From Rhodospirillaceae bacterium TMED167 (GTDB lineage Bacteria; Pseudomonadota; Alphaproteobacteria; Rhodospirillales_A; UBA2165): DNA of 6,831 bases. Made by a program: the position numbers and the translations under genes. Shown here piece by piece: positions 6,705 through 6,831 of this stretch (the first letter of the stretch is position 1; every line of letters starts with the position of its first letter). The notes below the pieces were generated by a model. The model was not told the DNA's origin and ran no database searches. It was given only the letters and a program-made list of their open reading frames with translations. Where the stretch lies: positions 5,164-11,994 of the forward strand of contig NHHQ01000084.1 of NCBI GenBank assembly GCA_002170915.1, in the 5' to 3' direction.

Positions 6705-6831
6705 TTAGTCACCGCTCCCGGACGCTTTCCTCTCAATCACATCCCAGATATCAGCTTCAAGCTTGACGCCGTCGAAACGATTGATTTCCTGCAGACAGGT
6801 TGGAGACGTTACATTGATTTCGGTCATATAA
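6705..6831 (-). CDS. gshB: Glutathione synthetase GshB, C-terminal part (runs off the right edge)
   Basis: GshB joins gamma-glutamylcysteine and glycine using ATP, in the cytoplasm, and has an ATP-grasp fold. Only the last 41 residues are visible. They begin [18 protein letters not shown], the highly conserved GshB ending in which the TEIN segment helps bind magnesium and the following glycine-poor loop closes over the substrate. The tail continues [18 protein letters not shown] and stops at TAA (6707-6705). The visible frame is intact. It runs toward the glycosyltransferase gene, and the comM remnant further on has the same orientation, consistent with an ancestral gshB-comM order. Confidence 0.93.
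   Translation of the reverse strand, partial: YMTEINVTSPTCLQEINRFDGVKLEADIWDVIERKASGSGD

Overview
The window looks like chromosomal DNA from an alphaproteobacterium. Three things point there: a late histidine operon in the order hisB, a DUF2628 gene, hisH, hisA, hisF, hisE, then a HIT-family gene; an hslV gene reading away from hisB; and a WHxTTI-type HslV N-terminus plus HisA and HisF sequences of alphaproteobacterial style. I cannot name the genus. No rRNA, tRNA, CRISPR array, insertion sequence or integrase was seen.

Layout, left to right. Bases 1-191 hold the 5' end of hslV on the minus strand, the peptidase subunit of the HslVU protease. Bases 192-958 are a 767-base divergent gap with no gene I can support; it holds a weak promoter candidate for hslV and a small cluster of inverted repeats. 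Bases 959-4469 are the histidine block on the plus strand: HisB (dehydratase), a small DUF2628 membrane protein, HisH and HisF (the two subunits of IGP synthase), HisA (isomerase) and HisE (PRA-PP pyrophosphohydrolase). Gaps from the DUF2628 gene to hisE are between +3 bases and an 8-base overlap, so translation is probably coupled. A HIT nucleotide-binding protein follows 22 bases after hisE and likely shares the transcript. Bases 4938-4966 form a good sigma70-like promoter in front of a FliN-type SpoA-domain gene (5000-5329) that stands alone, with no flagellar neighbour in view.

The right end is the least ordinary part. Bases 5435-5856 on the minus strand contain a decayed copy of the middle of a YifB/ComM-type AAA+ ATPase gene, with two single-base frameshifts, a short in-frame deletion, several stops and a damaged Walker B motif. 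Immediately beyond it, in the opposite orientation, is an intact gene (5899-6699) for a probable GT-A-like glycosyltransferase with a DAD motif. It ends 5 bases from the 3' end of gshB (glutathione synthetase, minus strand, running off the window). The simplest reading is that comM once lay downstream of gshB, lost its 5' part where the glycosyltransferase gene now sits, and then decayed.

I see no convincing undescribed multi-gene system. The observations most worth following are the comM remnant and its glycosyltransferase neighbour, the strong inverted repeat at the end of the DUF2628 gene just before hisH, and the isolated fliN-like gene with its own promoter.
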